Origin: an uncultured Aquimarina sp.
GTDB taxonomy: Bacteria; Bacteroidota; Bacteroidia; Flavobacteriales; Flavobacteriaceae
DNA length: 64,000 nt
Assembly: GCA_947489685.1 (NCBI GenBank)
Contig: CANLEM010000003.1
Coordinates: forward strand, 248,001 to 312,000
Direction: 5' to 3'
How positions within the stretch are numbered: position 1 is the stretch's first letter; every line of letters begins with the position of its first letter. Made by a program: the position numbers and the translations under genes. Of the stretch, positions 16,104-24,950 are shown piece after piece. The notes beneath the pieces are model-generated. The model did no database searches. It was not told the DNA's origin and saw nothing but the letters and a program-made list of their open reading frames with translations.

Positions 16104-18155
16104 GTGAAACGATTTTTGAATAAACTATACAAAAAACAATCTTCTTTTTATAAGATCTTTCTTTTTATTTGTACCACTGCACTTATCGTGTATTTGTTTC
16201 CTAAAGGAGGAATATTTAAGTACGAATTTACCAAAGGAAAACCTTGGCAATATGAAAATTTATATGCCCCGTTTGATTTTGCTATTGCAAAAACGGAAGA
16301 AGAAATTGAAACCGAAAAAGAGCGAATCACAGATAATATTATTCCGTATTTCCAGTATGACACCATAGTCTCTAATAGCGCAAAAGAATCCTATGATGTT
16401 GCATTCGCGAATTACCTAAAAGAATATAGTCAAGCGCGTACTCGTGATCGTGATCGGGCAAAACTTTTTGGTCGAGTTTTATTGAATGATATTTATCGTT
16501 ACGGAGTATTACAAGAAACATATTCTTACGATAATAAAAGACAAATATTTCTAAATAAAGGAAATGAGGCAGAAGCCATTACTTATGGCCAAATCTTGAC
16601 CTCAAAAGAACTTACGGATCTTATTAATACACGTATAGACAAAAGTGAGTATACTGCCTCAAAAAGTGGTTTTGTTGCCTTATTTTATGATTTGATTAAA
16701 CCTAACGTACAGTTAAATGAAAATTTGACCGAAAGTACATTAAATGCTGAACTTGCTAAAGTATTAACAACTAGAGGAGGAGTGTCTCGGGGTAGTAGGA
16801 TAATTGCTAAAGGTGAAGTGGTCGAAGGAGACAAGCTACAAATATTGAGCTCTTTGAAATCGGAGTACGAATCGCAGGTTTGGAGTGACAAGAACTTTTA
16901 CTGGATTGTACTGGGGTATTGTCTTTTGGTTTCGCTGGCTTTAATGATGCTTTTACTTTTTATTCGAAAATACAGAACCGATATATACGAAAATAATACG
17001 CAGGTTACTTTTATCTTTTTCAATATACTTTTTATGGTATTGATTACTACTTTGGTGGTAAAATATAGATCAGAGTATATTTATGTTGTTCCTTTGTGTA
17101 TTCTTCCTTTGGTACTCAAAGCGTTTTTTGATTCGAGGTTGGGATTATTTACACATGTGGTTACTGTATTAATCCTTGGTTTTGTAGTTCCTAATAGTTA
17201 TGAATACACTTTTTTGCAAATCATTGCGGGTATTGTAACCATACTAACAATTTCAGAATCTTTTAAAAGAGCTAATTTGTTTATTTCGGTAGGACAAATT
17301 ACAGTAATTTATATCATAGCCTATATCGCTTTTCATATCATACACGAAGGAAGCATTAGTAATATAGATTGGACCACTGTAGTATTATTTGTAATAAGTG
17401 GTTTCGCTACTCTAATTGTACATCCTTTGATTTATGCTTATGAAAAAGTCTTCGGATTAATATCTGATGTTTCTTTGTTAGAGCTAAGTGATACCAATTC
17501 GGTATTATTAAAGGAATTATCCAATAAGGCTCCCGGTACTTTTCATCACTCACTTAATGTAGCCAATATTGCCGAAGCTGCGGCAAATGAAATAGGAGCC
17601 AATGGTATGTTGGTACGTGTAGGTGCGCTTTATCACGATATCGGAAAAATGATAAACCCTACTTATTTCACCGAAAACCAATCGGCATCCGGTAACCCAC
17701 ATGATGTATTATCTCCCAAAGAAAGTGCAAAAATTATTGTAAATCATGTAATTAGAGGAATCGAGATAGCAAAAAAATACAAATTGCCTGATCGAGTAAT
17801 TGATTTTATAAGAACACATCATGGTACAAGTACCGTTTATTATTTTTATACCAAAGAAAAGGAGAGTAATGAGAATGTGAATATTGAAGATTTTCAGTAT
17901 CCAGGCCCTAAACCTTTTTCTAAAGAAACGGCTATTTTAATGATGAGTGATAGCGTTGAGGCGGCTTCCAAAAGTTTGAAAAACCCTACCAGCAGTTTGA
18001 TTGACTCGTTTGTAGAAAAAATTGTAAATAGCCAGATGGATAATGACCAATTTTTAAATTCAAATATTACTTTCAAAGAAATTCAGCAAATTAAAAAAGT
18101 ATTTAAGCGTAAGCTTACTAATATATATCACTTACGAATAGAGTACCCCGAGTAA
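16104..18155 (+). CDS. 7TM-HD membrane phosphohydrolase (PgpH-like)
   Basis: The 683-residue protein has the layout of PgpH, a membrane phosphodiesterase that degrades the messenger c-di-AMP. There is an N-terminal membrane helix (about residues 17-32), then an extracytoplasmic 7TMR-HDED region to about 265. Seven membrane segments follow at about 270-460, and a C-terminal HD domain at about 470-650. Metal-binding motifs are visible: FHHSLNVANI (H481, H482), LYHDIGKM (H511-D512) and RTHHGTSTVYYF. The start is GTG at 16104, in a good position 23 bp after a -7 element. Activity on c-di-AMP is inferred from the family; no cyclase gene is in the window. Confidence 0.9.
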   Translation: MKRFLNKLYKKQSSFYKIFLFICTTALIVYLFPKGGIFKYEFTKGKPWQYENLYAPFDFAIAKTEEEIETEKERITDNIIPYFQYDTIVSNSAKESYDVAFANYLKEYSQARTRDRDRAKLFGRVLLNDIYRYGVLQETYSYDNKRQIFLNKGNEAEAITYGQILTSKELTDLINTRIDKSEYTASKSGFVALFYDLIKPNVQLNENLTESTLNAELAKVLTTRGGVSRGSRIIAKGEVVEGDKLQILSSLKSEYESQVWSDKNFYWIVLGYCLLVSLALMMLLLFIRKYRTDIYENNTQVTFIFFNILFMVLITTLVVKYRSEYIYVVPLCILPLVLKAFFDSRLGLFTHVVTVLILGFVVPNSYEYTFLQIIAGIVTILTISESFKRANLFISVGQITVIYIIAYIAFHIIHEGSISNIDWTTVVLFVISGFATLIVHPLIYAYEKVFGLISDVSLLELSDTNSVLLKELSNKAPGTFHHSLNVANIAEAAANEIGANGMLVRVGALYHDIGKMINPTYFTENQSASGNPHDVLSPKESAKIIVNHVIRGIEIAKKYKLPDRVIDFIRTHHGTSTVYYFYTKEKESNENVNIEDFQYPGPKPFSKETAILMMSDSVEAASKSLKNPTSSLIDSFVEKIVNSQMDNDQFLNSNITFKEIQQIKKVFKRKLTNIYHLRIEYPE

Positions 18156-18277
18156 TTAACTACAGTTTTATTCGATTTTAAGTTTTTTAATGTAATGCCA
18201 TATCGGCAAAGGGTCACAAAATGTGGCTAATATTTATCAGGATCTATGGTGCTGTCTTAATAGGTCAATAATTTTTT

Positions 18278-18550
18278 TTAGCGTAGGTATTTTTTATCCA
18301 TCCAAAATGTTCCAAAAGGAACAATAGAACATAACAATACAATAGCTAATGTTTTGGTATTCCATTGTTTTTCGAATTTTACCATAATAGCAAAAACAAT
18401 ATATAATAGAAACAAAACTCCATGCGCCATACCAATAACCTTATTAGGTTCTGGGGACTCGAACATATACTTTAGTGGCATTGTCACAAAAAGGATGAGT
18501 AGGTAAGAAATACCTTCGAGATAGCTAATAAATCTAAAACTTGTAATCAT
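18278..18550 (-). CDS. DUF3817 small integral membrane protein
   Basis: The 90-residue protein is nearly all membrane: FRFISYLEGISYLLILFVTM, then MAHGVLFLLYIVFAIMV, then TLAIVLLCSIVPFGTFWMD. This is the DUF3817 pattern of three helices, with the conserved EG in the first helix and GxxHG in the second (IGMAHGVLF). The role of the family is unknown; some members lie next to transporters. It starts 6 bp after the MscS gene on the same strand, so the pair is probably one transcript. Confidence 0.85.
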   Translation of the reverse strand: MITSFRFISYLEGISYLLILFVTMPLKYMFESPEPNKVIGMAHGVLFLLYIVFAIMVKFEKQWNTKTLAIVLLCSIVPFGTFWMDKKYLR

Positions 18551-18556
18551 GTATTT

Positions 18557-19795
18557 TTATTTTTCGGGAGTATAATTTAATTCAAAAACTTCAAGATTAA
18601 AATAGGGGATAGCAGACAACAAATGATCAAAAATATCTGCCATTATTTTTTCATAGCTTTTCCAAACTTTATCATTACTAAATGCATAGATCTCTAGGGG
18701 AGTTCCTTGTGCGGTAGGTGCCAATTGCCGACTCATAATGGTCATTTCCTTATTGATATATGGGTGATTTTCTAGATACGATTCTACATAACTTCTAAAA
18801 ACTCCCATATTAGAAAGATTTCTACCATTAACCGGTATACTTTTGTCTACATTATGCTCTTTATTATAGATTTCTATTTTGGATTGTGCTGCTTTTACAT
18901 ATTCTTTAATAAGTTCTATTTTTTCTAACCTCGCTATATCTTCAGAAGAAAGAAATGAAATACTAGAGGTTTTTATAAGCAGAGATCTTTTAATTCTTCT
19001 GCCTCCAGAATCCATCATGCCTCTCCAATTTCTAAAAGATTCTGAAGTAAGGTGATAGGTAGGTATGGTTGTAATGGTTTTATCAAAGTTTTGGACTTTT
19101 ACAGAGGATAAATTGATCTCTACGACATCTCCGTCTGCACCATATTTTTCCATAGTAATCCAATCTCCTATTCTTACGGTATCATTAACTGCAACCTGTA
19201 TACTCGCTACAAAACCAAGAATTGTATCTTTAAAAATTAAAAGAATTACTGCAGACATTGCTCCAAGAGCTGTTAAGAATGTCCAAATAGATTTTCCGGT
19301 AATCGATGAGAAAATTAAAATTGCACCTATAAACCATACAAATATCATAAATACCTGTACATAGCTGTCTATTGGTTTGTCTTTAAAAGACTCTAGGGAC
19401 TTTAAGAAATCTCGTAATGTTCTAAATAAACTTCTCAAGATCCATATGGTTAATATGATGATCATGATATCAAAAAGAATCTCAAGATATTTTTCGGTTG
19501 TAGGAAATGCGATAAAAAGCTTAGGCACAATCCAAATAGTCAAAGAAAGAGGTATAATATGTGCCAGATAATCGAAAGTTTTATTTTTAACGAGATAGTC
19601 ATCAAAAACATTTCTTGATTTTGTTGCATACTTTTTAAAAATAGAAATAAAAACTTTTCCTATAATCAGATCAATTACAAACAGAACAACAAATAATACG
19701 CATACTCCGATGATTACGTTTAAATATTCTGCTGTGTTTTCTGAAAGCCCTTTTGAGATAAAAAGGTTATAAAAATATCGTGTTATATCTTTCAT
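18557..19795 (-). CDS. MscS-family mechanosensitive channel (YbdG-like)
   Basis: The 412-residue protein has about five membrane segments in its first 210 residues. An MscS beta domain follows, with VNDTVRIGDWITMEKYGADGDVVEINLSSVKVQNFDKTITT split over residues about 205-245, and the pattern IPTYHLTSESFRNWRGM. This arrangement, and the length, match the YbdG/MscM group. These inner-membrane channels release solutes when osmotic pressure falls. The pore helix contains the small-residue run TALGAMSAVILLIFKDTILG. It leads a two-gene unit with the DUF3817 gene and has a promoter element at 19821-19828. Confidence 0.9.
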   Translation of the reverse strand: MKDITRYFYNLFISKGLSENTAEYLNVIIGVCVLFVVLFVIDLIIGKVFISIFKKYATKSRNVFDDYLVKNKTFDYLAHIIPLSLTIWIVPKLFIAFPTTEKYLEILFDIMIIILTIWILRSLFRTLRDFLKSLESFKDKPIDSYVQVFMIFVWFIGAILIFSSITGKSIWTFLTALGAMSAVILLIFKDTILGFVASIQVAVNDTVRIGDWITMEKYGADGDVVEINLSSVKVQNFDKTITTIPTYHLTSESFRNWRGMMDSGGRRIKRSLLIKTSSISFLSSEDIARLEKIELIKEYVKAAQSKIEIYNKEHNVDKSIPVNGRNLSNMGVFRSYVESYLENHPYINKEMTIMSRQLAPTAQGTPLEIYAFSNDKVWKSYEKIMADIFDHLLSAIPYFNLEVFELNYTPEK

Positions 19796-19820
19796 GAAGA
19801 GTGAATCCTAAAATTTGATG

Positions 19821-19828
19821 CAAAATTA
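19821..19828 (-). promoter_or_regulatory. -7 promoter element for the MscS gene
   Basis: The minus strand reads TAATTTTG, matching TAnnTTTG, 25 bp before the start codon at 19795. No clear -33 TTTG is seen. Confidence 0.45.
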
Positions 19829-19895
19829 AACGGTATGAGGGATTTAATAAAAAATAATAGTTATGATTTTTATAAAATTTTGATTTGGACACAAA

Positions 19896-19927
19896 AAAAC
19901 GCCTTATTCGACAGAATAAGGCGTTTT
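19896..19927 (-). terminator. Terminator of the TonB-dependent receptor gene
   Basis: A 14-bp perfect stem (AAAACGCCTTATTC and its complement) with a GACA loop lies 18 bp after the receptor stop. On the minus strand it is followed by a run of T. Confidence 0.9.
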
Positions 19928-19945
19928 AATATATAAATTGTTGTT

Positions 19946-22567
19946 CTAGAAATTAAAATCTAATCTTCCGTAATAATATGCTCCACTAAAGCCCATTTGT
20001 ACGGCGTCCCAATATCCTCCGGCTTCGGTTTCTCCATCGTTTTGCTGATCAGGATATTCGTTAAAAATATTATTTCCTCCGATGGTAAATTTTAAATCAT
20101 CGGTGAGTTTATAACCAAGGTTTAGATCTGCTGTGATTTTAGCGCCATATATATCTTCAGTATCTGCAAAATCTATTAATACGATTTCACTAAAATGCGT
20201 TAATCCTATTCCGGCATTAAATTTTTCTTTACTGTAATTAGCATTGAAAGAAAATTTACTATCCGGAGCAGAGGCTAATAAAAAAGACTTTTCTCTTTCG
20301 CCAAAAAAAGTAGCTTCATCCAGGCTTCCATTTTTTACTTCTTCGATAGTCATGTTGTTAATGTTACCTGCTAGGGTAGCAGATAGGTTTCCAAAATCAT
20401 AGTTTCCTTTCCAGGAAAGAATAATATCCAAACCGGTAGTTTCGGTATCTACACCATTAGCAAAGAATTGCGCTTCATTTACGTTAGGTATTTGCGGAGC
20501 AGCAAAGGTACCTGTTAAAACAATTCTATCCTTTACGCTTATATAATAACCATCTACCGTAACTGTAAAACCGCCAAAAGTAGCCGTAGCACCCAAAGCA
20601 GCATTTACAGCAGTTTCTTCTTCAAGATCACCAATCCCAAAAGATGCAGTAACAGGACTGTTGTTAGGTGATAATAATGTTTCGGTAGCAACTCCTCCTT
20701 GAAAATCGGTAAATCTTAGATTGTAATAAATTTGAGCCAGAGAAGGTGCACGAAAACCTGTACTTACAGATCCACGAACATTTATATCTTCTGTTGCTTT
20801 TATTCTAAATGCTAACTTTCCATTAATGGTACTTCCAAAATCACTGTAATTTTCAAATCTGGCAGCACCGCCTAACAAAAATTTGTCGGTAATGTCTAAT
20901 TCTGCATCAGCATATAATGATAAATTCGATCTTGAACGATCCACTTCATTTGCAGGGCTATATCCAGGGAATCCTTGAGATCCACCTGGGCGTAACTCTC
21001 CGGTACCAGGATCTGTGGGTTGTGTTTGATTGGCAGGATCTGTAATTGGTAATCCATTAATATCATAAGTGGCATAAGATCCTTCTTCACCAGCAAAAAT
21101 GATGAAGTTTTCTGTTCTGTACTCTGTACCAAATGCAATATTTAACCCTTTTAATGTATTAGGGTAATATTTTGAGAAGTCAAGACTAGTGGTGTTTTGA
21201 CTTAGACTATGACCACCAGCATCAAAATCAGTAGGAGATGATTCCTGAAGAGAGGCGTTTAATGTACCCTGGATGAAGTAATGAAAATTATTTTTACCCC
21301 AGGTATTATTAATATCAATTTTCCAACCGCTATCTGTTTCGGTACGTATTCCTGCGGATACCGAGTTGTCTATGATATTAGAGGTAATTCTAGGAGTAAA
21401 TCCATTAGGAAATATAGCTGTAACTACTCGTTCTCCATCATTACGGGTAAAAGCAAAGGCATCAGTGTCACGATAGTTTCTACCTCCAAAAGCGTATAAT
21501 TCGGCTTTTCCAGATAATGGTATAGCTGCATTGGCAAAGAAATTAAAGCCATCTATAGCGGCTTCACCAAAACCTCTTCTGAAATCAAATCCAGGACGTA
21601 GTGTTTTATTTTTACTAACATATTCTGTAGTAAAATTAGCATATCCACCATCACCAATACCAACACCATAATTGGCAGTAACTTTTACTGATCCTCCATC
21701 AAAATTTTTGTCATCTGCAATACGGTTACCATCATTTTCTGTATCTAATCTATTTCCATCGGTGTTAGGTGTACCTGCTGGGAAATCACCTTTTGCATTA
21801 GTATTGTATGCTCCATAACTTACGCTTCCGGATATTTTATTGACATTATCTTTTAATACAATATTTATAACTCCGGCGATCGCATCAGATCCATATTGTG
21901 CAGCTGCTCCGTCTCTTAGAACTTCTATTCTTTTAATAGCAGATGCTGGTATTGCATTAAGATCTGTTCCAGAGTTTCCTCGCCCTCTGGTACCAAAAAT
22001 ATTGATTAAAGAAGAAGAGTGTCTTCTTTTACCATTTATTAATACCAAAGTTTGATCTGGTCCAAGTCCACGCAAAGTCGCCGGATCTATATGATCGGCA
22101 CCATCTGATCCTGATTGTTTATTGGCATTAAAAGAGGGCGCGGTATATTGCAGGAGTTCGTTAATTTCAATTTTACCGCTTTTGGTAATGACATCCTGCA
22201 TATCTATAATGTCAATTGCTACGGGTGTATCTGTAGCGGTTCTTTTTGGACTTCTTGATCCAACCACAATTATAGTGCTTAGTGCTTCTCCTTCGAGCAA
22301 AACAACGTCAATTACTTCTTGAGTTCCAACTTCTATTTCTTGAGTTTCAAAACCTACAAAGCTATACACAAGTGTAGCTCCAGAATCTACGGCGATGGTA
22401 TATTTACCTTGCTCATCTGTGGTTGTACCTTTGGAAGAACCTTTTTCAAGGATATTAACAAAAGGAAGCGGCGAACCAGAAGCATCTGTAATGGTTCCTG
22501 TAACGATTTGTTGACTAAAACTCAGACAAGTGAATAAGCCAAACAAAATGAGTGTGAATTTTTTCAT
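19946..22567 (-). CDS. TonB-dependent outer-membrane receptor with CarboxypepD-reg-like domain
   Basis: The 873-residue protein begins with a signal peptide (MKKFTLILFGLFTCLSFSQQ). A carboxypeptidase-regulatory-like domain follows (residues about 20-95, VTGTITDASGSPLPFVNILE). The plug domain spans about 105-245 and contains ATLRGLGPDQTLVLINGKRRH and IKRIEVLRDGAAAQYGSDAI. A beta-barrel follows, ending in an aromatic C-terminus (YYGRLDFNF). Such receptors import large nutrients or metal complexes using TonB energy. It is shorter than SusC proteins (about 1000 residues) and has no SusD gene beside it, so I do not call it SusC. The substrate is unknown. The gene stands alone with its own terminator. 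Confidence 0.92.
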   Translation of the reverse strand: MKKFTLILFGLFTCLSFSQQIVTGTITDASGSPLPFVNILEKGSSKGTTTDEQGKYTIAVDSGATLVYSFVGFETQEIEVGTQEVIDVVLLEGEALSTIIVVGSRSPKRTATDTPVAIDIIDMQDVITKSGKIEINELLQYTAPSFNANKQSGSDGADHIDPATLRGLGPDQTLVLINGKRRHSSSLINIFGTRGRGNSGTDLNAIPASAIKRIEVLRDGAAAQYGSDAIAGVINIVLKDNVNKISGSVSYGAYNTNAKGDFPAGTPNTDGNRLDTENDGNRIADDKNFDGGSVKVTANYGVGIGDGGYANFTTEYVSKNKTLRPGFDFRRGFGEAAIDGFNFFANAAIPLSGKAELYAFGGRNYRDTDAFAFTRNDGERVVTAIFPNGFTPRITSNIIDNSVSAGIRTETDSGWKIDINNTWGKNNFHYFIQGTLNASLQESSPTDFDAGGHSLSQNTTSLDFSKYYPNTLKGLNIAFGTEYRTENFIIFAGEEGSYATYDINGLPITDPANQTQPTDPGTGELRPGGSQGFPGYSPANEVDRSRSNLSLYADAELDITDKFLLGGAARFENYSDFGSTINGKLAFRIKATEDINVRGSVSTGFRAPSLAQIYYNLRFTDFQGGVATETLLSPNNSPVTASFGIGDLEEETAVNAALGATATFGGFTVTVDGYYISVKDRIVLTGTFAAPQIPNVNEAQFFANGVDTETTGLDIILSWKGNYDFGNLSATLAGNINNMTIEEVKNGSLDEATFFGEREKSFLLASAPDSKFSFNANYSKEKFNAGIGLTHFSEIVLIDFADTEDIYGAKITADLNLGYKLTDDLKFTIGGNNIFNEYPDQQNDGETEAGGYWDAVQMGFSGAYYYGRLDFNF

Positions 22568-22891
22568 GTATTATTGTTTATTTAAGATGATTGTAATGTT
22601 AAAGATATTTAAAAGTTAACTATTAAATGTCTTATTCAGCTTAGTTTTTTAATAGTCTTAAAAATCTTGAGTAATGAACCCTTATTCAATGGGAAGTCTG
22701 ATAATTTAAAATTTGAAATAAAAAAAAAGTCCTTTTAAAGACTCTTTTTATATATATAATTTATAACATGTTTACCAAAACACCGGACGAATCGATGGGT
22801 AATACATATAGAAAAAACATCCTATTTTTTCTGAGATAGTAAACAGCTTTCTTCATCAAAAAGAATGAAGCTATTAGCCGTAATATTAGTG
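22568..22891. other. Intergenic region between secreted-protein and TonB receptor genes
   Basis: This 324-bp AT-rich space has no convincing open frame. Its left part must hold the receptor promoter, although no TAnnTTTG is visible on the minus strand. The only clear structure is the hairpin at 22724-22749. Confidence 0.5.
22724..22749 (-). terminator. Possible terminator of the 172-residue secreted protein gene
   Basis: An AAAAAGTC arm pairs with GACT-C-TTTTT, leaving a one-base bulge and an 8-nt loop; a long T-run follows on the minus strand. It lies about 140 bp after the gene's stop, which lowers confidence. Confidence 0.45.
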
Positions 22892-23410
22892 TTAATTACT
22901 TTTGTAAATTGTGGTAATTACTTGATCCATGTTGGCATCATATGATTCTACAATAAAATTTTTATCAGCATCAAAATGTCCTATACCATTATCGTTGCCT
23001 CCAAAATTTACTATATAAAACCCATTGCTTAATGGTCTAACTTTAGAGGTTTTATTTCCTGATTTTTTGAAAAAAGTCATTACATAACCCTTCCCATCAG
23101 ATATTTTAGAATATCGATCCATGTCTGATGAAGACTGAGATTTTTGAACTTGAACCTCTTCATCTGCATATGATGCAGATTGATTCGTTTTTCCTTCATC
23201 GCCTGGATTAAGTTTTATTTTACCTTTCTTAGTAATTACTTCTTGTTTTTTAATTACTTTTTCTTCGCCATTAGGGCCTTTGATACGTATAATTTTGGTT
23301 ACCGTTTCTTTTGAAAAATTTTCTGTTGATTTAGTCTCTTCGGATTGTGCAAAAATACTAGAGGTATAGCCTAATAGTATAATGATAAATAGAGTTTGTA
23401 AAGTTTTCAT
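22892..23410 (-). CDS. Secreted protein of unknown function
   Basis: The 172-residue product starts with a signal peptide (MKTLQTLFIIILLGYTSSIFAQ). Residues about 30-75 form a lysine-rich, repeated pattern (KETVTKIIRIKGPNGEEKVI and KKQEVITKKGKIKL). A flexible Ser/Gln stretch follows, then a compact C-terminal part (about 100-172) with GKGYVMTFFKKSG and GFYIVNFGGNDNGIGHFDAD. The C-terminal part could be a small beta-domain. I do not recognise a family. It stands alone between the TonB receptor and ychF, and the latter is divergent. Confidence 0.65.
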   Translation of the reverse strand: MKTLQTLFIIILLGYTSSIFAQSEETKSTENFSKETVTKIIRIKGPNGEEKVIKKQEVITKKGKIKLNPGDEGKTNQSASYADEEVQVQKSQSSSDMDRYSKISDGKGYVMTFFKKSGNKTSKVRPLSNGFYIVNFGGNDNGIGHFDADKNFIVESYDANMDQVITTIYKSN

Positions 23411-23553
23411 TTGTTTAGTTATTGGGGTCTAAAATTACAAAAAAAAGATAAAAACCATCAAAAAAGACCATTATAGGGAGTGAATTATTTGGTTTAAAAA
23501 TAAGATTAAACAATCTTATCGAGCTCTATTTGCGAACTAACCACGAATAGCAT

Positions 23554-23561
23554 TATCTTTG
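23554..23561 (+). promoter_or_regulatory. Promoter of ychF
   Basis: TATCTTTG is a full TAnnTTTG match. A TTTG at 23529-23532 lies 21 bp upstream, close to the usual 19-bp spacing, giving one of the best promoter matches in the window. The start codon is 58 bp downstream. Confidence 0.65.
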
Positions 23562-23619
23562 CACTCTTAAAATTGAGATAAATTTTAGAAAATAGCTCAA
23601 ATATTATAATGTATTTATC

Positions 23620-24714
23620 ATGAAAGCAGGAATTGTAGGATTACCAAACGTTGGAAAATCAACTTTATTTAATTGTTTATCAAATGCCAAAGCACAGAGT
23701 GCTAATTTTCCGTTTTGTACTATCGAACCTAACATAGGAGTAGTAAATGTTCCGGATCCGAGACTTGAAAAGTTAGAAGAATTGGTAGTACCAGAAAGAG
23801 TAATTCCTGCAACAGTAGAGATTGTAGATATTGCAGGTTTGGTAAAAGGAGCTAGTAAAGGAGAAGGATTGGGGAATCAATTCTTAGGAAATATTAGAGA
23901 AACAGATGCTATTATACATGTGTTACGTTGTTTTGATAATGATAATATTGTTCATGTAGATGGATCTGTAGACCCAATTCGTGATAAAGAAACTATCGAT
24001 ATCGAATTGCAATTAAAAGATCTGGAAAGTGTTGATAAAAAACTAGATAAAGTAAAGCGTGCTGCCAAAACTGGAAATAAAGAAGCGCAAAAAGAAGAAG
24101 CTGTTTTATTAAAACTTAAAGAAGCTCTTGAAGCAGGAATATCAATTAGAGCGGTAGATATTTCTGAAGATGATCGTGATGCCTATGTAAAACCATTACA
24201 GTTTATTACGGATAAACCCGTATTATATGTTTGCAATGTAGATGAAGATGCTGCGGTTGGCGGTAATGACTATGTAAATAAAGTGAAGGAAGCAGTTGTT
24301 GCCGAAAACGCAGAAGTAATCGTACTAGCCGTGGGTACCGAAGCTGATATTACAGAACTTGAAGATTATGAAGAACGACAAATGTTTTTGCAAGATATGG
24401 GATTGGAAGAAGCGGGAGCATCGGTTTTGATTAGAGCAGCATATAAACTATTAAATCAGCAAACATATTTTACTGCAGGAGAAAAAGAAGTCAGAGCATG
24501 GACTGTAAATATTGGGGCAACGGCTCCTCAAGCTGCTGGAGTGATTCATACCGATTTTGAAAAAGGGTTTATACGTGCCGAGGTTATAAAATATGATGAT
24601 TTTGTAAAGTTCGGTAGCGAATCAAAGGCAAGAGAAGCAGGAAAATTAGGCGTCGAGGGTAAAGCCTATGTAGTTAATGACGGGGATGTAATGCATTTTT
24701 TGTTTAATGTATAA
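23620..24714 (+). CDS. ychF: Redox-regulated ATPase/GTPase YchF
   Basis: YchF/OLA1 proteins bind ribosomes and hydrolyse ATP. The 364-residue length is normal. G1 is GLPNVGKSTLF (about residues 7-17), G3 is DIAGLVKGASKGEGLGNQFL, and the G4 position reads YVCNVDE. This is the NxxE form that gives YchF its preference for ATP over GTP. The C-terminal TGS domain is at about 280-364 and includes TAGEKEVRAWTVNIGATAPQ and HTDFEKGFIRAEV. It is monocistronic with a promoter (23554-23561) and a strong terminator (24736-24768). Confidence 0.95.
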   Translation: MKAGIVGLPNVGKSTLFNCLSNAKAQSANFPFCTIEPNIGVVNVPDPRLEKLEELVVPERVIPATVEIVDIAGLVKGASKGEGLGNQFLGNIRETDAIIHVLRCFDNDNIVHVDGSVDPIRDKETIDIELQLKDLESVDKKLDKVKRAAKTGNKEAQKEEAVLLKLKEALEAGISIRAVDISEDDRDAYVKPLQFITDKPVLYVCNVDEDAAVGGNDYVNKVKEAVVAENAEVIVLAVGTEADITELEDYEERQMFLQDMGLEEAGASVLIRAAYKLLNQQTYFTAGEKEVRAWTVNIGATAPQAAGVIHTDFEKGFIRAEVIKYDDFVKFGSESKAREAGKLGVEGKAYVVNDGDVMHFLFNV

Positions 24715-24735
24715 AAAGAAACTACCTTAATTTAT

Positions 24736-24768
24736 AAAAACCTTTCTAAGTAAAATAGAAAGGTTTTT
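24736..24768 (+). terminator. Terminator of ychF
   Basis: A 13-bp perfect stem (AAAAACCTTTCTA and its complement) with a 7-nt loop is followed by a T-run, 21 bp after the ychF stop. Confidence 0.9.
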
Positions 24769-24863
24769 TTTATAATTACCTGCCCATAACATTTTAAAAA
24801 AACGTATCAATGATTGTTTTTGACGTTATTTAATGTTTTTTCATTAATTTAACATACAGAAAA

Positions 24864-24881
24864 AGTAAGTTCATACTTACT
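24864..24881. promoter_or_regulatory. Operator-like palindrome upstream of hybrid kinase
   Basis: AGTAAGT-TCAT-ACTTACT has perfect 7-bp arms around a 4-bp spacer, 70 bp before the kinase start. No T-run follows, so it is more like a protein-binding site than a terminator. Confidence 0.4.
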
Positions 24882-24950
24882 ATGGGGATCTTTTTTGAAA
24901 ACAAAACACTAATCGAAAGACGAGCTCTTATAATTAATAGTTAGAAGTGC

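Noticed and set aside
19946..22567. SusC-type polysaccharide receptor
   Set aside because: The length of 873 residues is short for SusC, and no SusD gene or glycan-degrading genes are beside it.
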